Positions 61,722-64,000 of a DNA stretch of 64,000 nucleotides are shown here, in pieces; the first letter of the stretch is position 1, and every line of letters begins with the position of its first letter. Both the position numbers and the translations under genes were made by a program. The stretch covers positions 62,001 through 126,000 of the forward strand of contig LNEG01000009.1 of assembly GCA_001464865.1 (NCBI GenBank). Direction: 5' to 3'. Under the pieces are notes generated by a model. That model worked only from the letters and a program-made list of their open reading frames with translations, did not search any database and was not told the DNA's origin. This DNA comes from Burkholderiales bacterium Ga0074133. Lineage in GTDB: Bacteria; Pseudomonadota; Gammaproteobacteria; Burkholderiales; Burkholderiaceae_C.

Positions 61722-62210
61722 TCAGAGCACCAGGTAGGTGCTTTTGATGAGGAGGGCGTCCTGCAGGCGAATCAGGTCGCGGTTCTGGATTTGCCATGCA
61801 CGGTAGGCGTAGATGTAGCCGCGGATCACGATTCCCAAGCCCCAGACGGCCGCGCCGGCCCCGAAGAACAGAGACGATGTGGCCGCTAGCCAGACGGAGT
61901 AAACGAGGATGACCACACCCATGCAGTACATGACGATCTGAAGGTTCTTCAGGCGTTCGAGCTGATTGGCCAGGAACTCCTCGGACAGCCCTTGTCTGGC
62001 CACCGCATCTGCAAAGAGATCGACGCGCTTGGGTGTGACGCTCGGTGAGAAGATGCCCTTGTAGGCACGGAAAACATCCCGGTTGAGTTCAGCGACATGG
62101 GCTGGGTAGGCCATCTCACGCTGCTGTCGAGCGATCCCGCCCAGCCACCCACGAAAACGCCCTTTTTTGGCTTCGGTAGAGGGGGTGGATGGCGGTTTGG
62201 TGCTGACCAT
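61722..62210 (-). CDS. TraX-like transfer protein
   Basis: 162 residues from MVSTKPPSTPSTE, 62 nt before traY-like. A polar N-terminus is followed by two membrane helices and a terminal RAWQIQNRDLIRLQDAL segment. In R64-like plasmids traX precedes traY and has a similar layout, so position supports the call. A GATAC-type -10 lies at 62266-62271 without a good -35. Confidence 0.6.
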   Translation of the reverse strand: MVSTKPPSTPSTEAKKGRFRGWLGGIARQQREMAYPAHVAELNRDVFRAYKGIFSPSVTPKRVDLFADAVARQGLSEEFLANQLERLKNLQIVMYCMGVVILVYSVWLAATSSLFFGAGAAVWGLGIVIRGYIYAYRAWQIQNRDLIRLQDALLIKSTYLVL

Positions 62211-62348
62211 GAGGACTCCAGTAATTGCGTAGCCACAGAAATTTCCATGGCGCATGATTGCGCATAGTGTATCTGTTACGCACAGAATGCGATAGGTGAG
62301 CGCCTCCTGTGGGGCGCCCACCGAAATGACAGGTCACGTAAGCACCCG

Positions 62349-64000
62349 TCAGGCCTTGGATGGAGATGGCCTGTAGCCCCCAGAATTCGAGCTGCCGCGC
62401 CCGCCAGAGCCCTTGCCCTTGTTGGCGCCATCAAAATCCGGTTTGCCCATCGCGTCGTTGTACGCCGCCTTGCACCCACCATCGGCTTCGCGCCAATGTG
62501 AGCAGCCCCAGAAGGATCCAGACTTGTCCTTGCGCTCCTTCTTGAGCAGCTGACCAGGTTCGCACCGTTTGCACTTGAACTTGGCTCCCGCGTAGGTCTC
62601 CACATCCGCGGAGGCAGTGCGCCCGCCGCCCGGCGTCTTCTCCGCTGGGTTGTTGTCGACCTGGCGGAACGTTTTCCCGCACTTGTCGTTCGTGCACTTG
62701 TAGAACATGCCGTACTGGCCGGAGATCAGGCGCAGGGTCCCGCCACAGCCAGGGGTGGCCACACCGAAGCACAGGTGCTCGGTGTCTTGAGCGGCGATTC
62801 TTTGCGGCTTGTTCGGATCCACCGGGAACTGTGACGGGTTGAAAAACCCCGCCGAGCTCTTTACCAGATTGGTCAACCAGGCACTCTGGCGCGCGATGAA
62901 GTCGCGGTACGTCGTCTCGCGCGCCTGGACGGCGGCGCCGAACTGTTGCCAGACGGCCGTCATGTCTGGGCTGGTGATGTTCGTGGGCAGCAGCTGGATC
63001 ACGCGGATGCCGTTGGCCGTGGGCAAGAGCTCCTTGCCCTTCTTGACCATGAGGTCGCGCTTGGAGTCCAGCAGGATATCGATGATCTTCGCGCGCGTGG
63101 CAGGCGTTCCGATGCCGGCGCCTTCACGCAACCCTTTGCGGATCTCGGGATCTGTCACGTATTCATGGATGTTCTCCATGGCCGTGAGGAGGGTGCCTTC
63201 GGTGAAGCGCTTTTTAGGCTTCGTCTTCTTGGACTCATAGCCGGCGGCCGTGATGGGAACGGACTGGTCTTTCGTGAGCTGGGGCAGACTGATGACGGGC
63301 TCGCCACCCTTGTCCGCGCCATCCTCATCTGCGTCCACGACTTCGGCGAAAGCCTTGCGCCACCCATCATCCGTGTAGCGACGGCCCTTGGCACCGAAGC
63401 GCTCGGGCTGTTCACCGGTGCCCACGCCCATCACCAGTTCGGTGGCCATGAACTTGGCCTGCGGCCAGAACTGGAGCACGTAGCGTTTGACGATCTCCAG
63501 GTAGACCTTGAGCTCGATGTCCGAGAGCCGGGCTACTTCGCCGGGGTTGTCTAGCAGGGTCGGGATGATGCCGTGGTGAGCGGTGACCTTGGCGTCGTTC
63601 CAGGCGCGGCTCTTGAGGGTGGGGCGCGCGCCGCCCAGCGCATTGCCCACAGCCACCGGCAAACTCGCCTTGGCCAGGGACGCAAGGATCTTCGGCGCGT
63701 CGGCGTGCTGGTCCTCCGGGAGGAACTCGGTGTCCACCCGCGGATAGCTTGCGAGCTTTTTGTCGTAGAGGGACTGAATGACCTCCAGGGTCTGCGTGGC
63801 CCCCAGCCCGTACAGCCGCGAGCACAGCGCCTGCAGGCTCGTGAGCGAAAACGGCATTGGCGCCGACTCTGTGCCAGGCTTGGTCGTGGCAGAGAGCACC
63901 CGGGCCTGCCCGCTCTTCTTTGCCAGCTCGATGATCCGGTCTGCCCATGCCTTGTCGGTGAGCAGACGCTCCGTGTTCACTCGTGGGTCATCGACCTCGC
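62349..64000 (-). CDS. topB: DNA topoisomerase III, partial at right edge
   Basis: About 550 codons are present and the frame is open through the window edge, so the N-terminal TOPRIM part is missing. The active-site tyrosine is in SYPRVDTEFLPED. The C-terminus has Cys-rich zinc-ribbon segments (CFGVATPGCGG, KCTNDKCGK, FKCKRCEPGQ, WGCSHW). Conjugative plasmids and ICEs often carry such enzymes (RP4 TraE type) to decatenate or process plasmid DNA. The ORF-track start at 63980 is not the true start. Confidence 0.85.
   Translation of the reverse strand, partial: EVDDPRVNTERLLTDKAWADRIIELAKKSGQARVLSATTKPGTESAPMPFSLTSLQALCSRLYGLGATQTLEVIQSLYDKKLASYPRVDTEFLPEDQHADAPKILASLAKASLPVAVGNALGGARPTLKSRAWNDAKVTAHHGIIPTLLDNPGEVARLSDIELKVYLEIVKRYVLQFWPQAKFMATELVMGVGTGEQPERFGAKGRRYTDDGWRKAFAEVVDADEDGADKGGEPVISLPQLTKDQSVPITAAGYESKKTKPKKRFTEGTLLTAMENIHEYVTDPEIRKGLREGAGIGTPATRAKIIDILLDSKRDLMVKKGKELLPTANGIRVIQLLPTNITSPDMTAVWQQFGAAVQARETTYRDFIARQSAWLTNLVKSSAGFFNPSQFPVDPNKPQRIAAQDTEHLCFGVATPGCGGTLRLISGQYGMFYKCTNDKCGKTFRQVDNNPAEKTPGGGRTASADVETYAGAKFKCKRCEPGQLLKKERKDKSGSFWGCSHWREADGGCKAAYNDAMGKPDFDGANKGKGSGGRGSSNSGGYRPSPSKA

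Overview
The window reads as part of a large conjugative plasmid or integrative conjugative element from a high-GC betaproteobacterium, most likely Burkholderiales/Comamonadaceae-like. This rests on general codon and base composition and protein style; no database search was possible. Three blocks support the mobile-element reading. The first is an R64/IncI-type thin-pilus (type IVb pilus) cluster at 36.6-50.0 kb. The second is an I-type transfer region at 59.4-64.0 kb with a DotA/TraY-family membrane protein, a TraX-like protein and a topoisomerase III that runs off the right edge. The third is the plasmid-maintenance repertoire: SSB, a RecG-like helicase, UmuD/UmuC under a LexA box, and an SLT transglycosylase. 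No rRNA, tRNA, CRISPR array, replication origin, oriT or partition locus was seen.

Layout. 0-5.8 kb (minus strand): a partial N6-adenine methyltransferase, a DUF262-type protein, a probable frameshifted small gene, then an operon of a small protein, an AAA+ ATPase, an ASCH-like phage-type protein and two small proteins. 5.8-6.8 kb: an isolated AT-rich TIR-domain gene. 6.9-10.9 kb: tightly overlapped operons of small phage-like proteins (DUF4031, DUF2591-like, DUF3850). 11-12.4 kb: two plus-strand genes, one for a secreted protein. 12.4-18.9 kb: a Wadjet/MksBEFG-type SMC operon in the order C-B-A-D, whose SMC subunit is frameshifted at the ATPase signature region. 19-22.4 kb: a transglycosylase, small membrane proteins and a methyl-accepting chemotaxis protein. 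22.7-27 kb: an orphan DndC-like PP-loop protein and a seven-gene small-protein operon. 27-34.5 kb: a lipoprotein, a 1131-residue protein of unknown function, the RecG-like helicase and SSB. 34.7-50 kb: an atypical receiver-TPR protein followed by the pilus operon. 50-54.9 kb: umuDC, a secreted tandem-repeat protein, small proteins and a protein with helicase-associated-type repeats. 55-58.5 kb: a two-gene operon for a MoxR-type AAA+ ATPase and a sigma-70-family factor. 58.8-64 kb: one small gene and the transfer region.

The most unusual signal is shared regulation. At least nine transcription units start from nearly the same promoter, GTTGTC(G/A)-N16-GATAT(C/A)-type with a spacer of exactly 17 bp between TTGTCG/A and TATCTT-like hexamers. 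Several further genes carry only the GATATC-type -10 half. Close to several of these promoters lie GTGTAT/ATACAC-type palindromes. The same window encodes its own RpoD-like sigma factor. Together these suggest an element-wide regulon read by the element's own sigma factor and/or a shared repressor; this is inference.

How the parts may work together: pilus and transfer genes move the element; SSB, RecG-like helicase, topoisomerase III and UmuDC process or repair DNA after transfer; the TIR gene, the DndC-like gene, the methyltransferase and the possibly inactive Wadjet operon form a dispersed defence or modification cargo.
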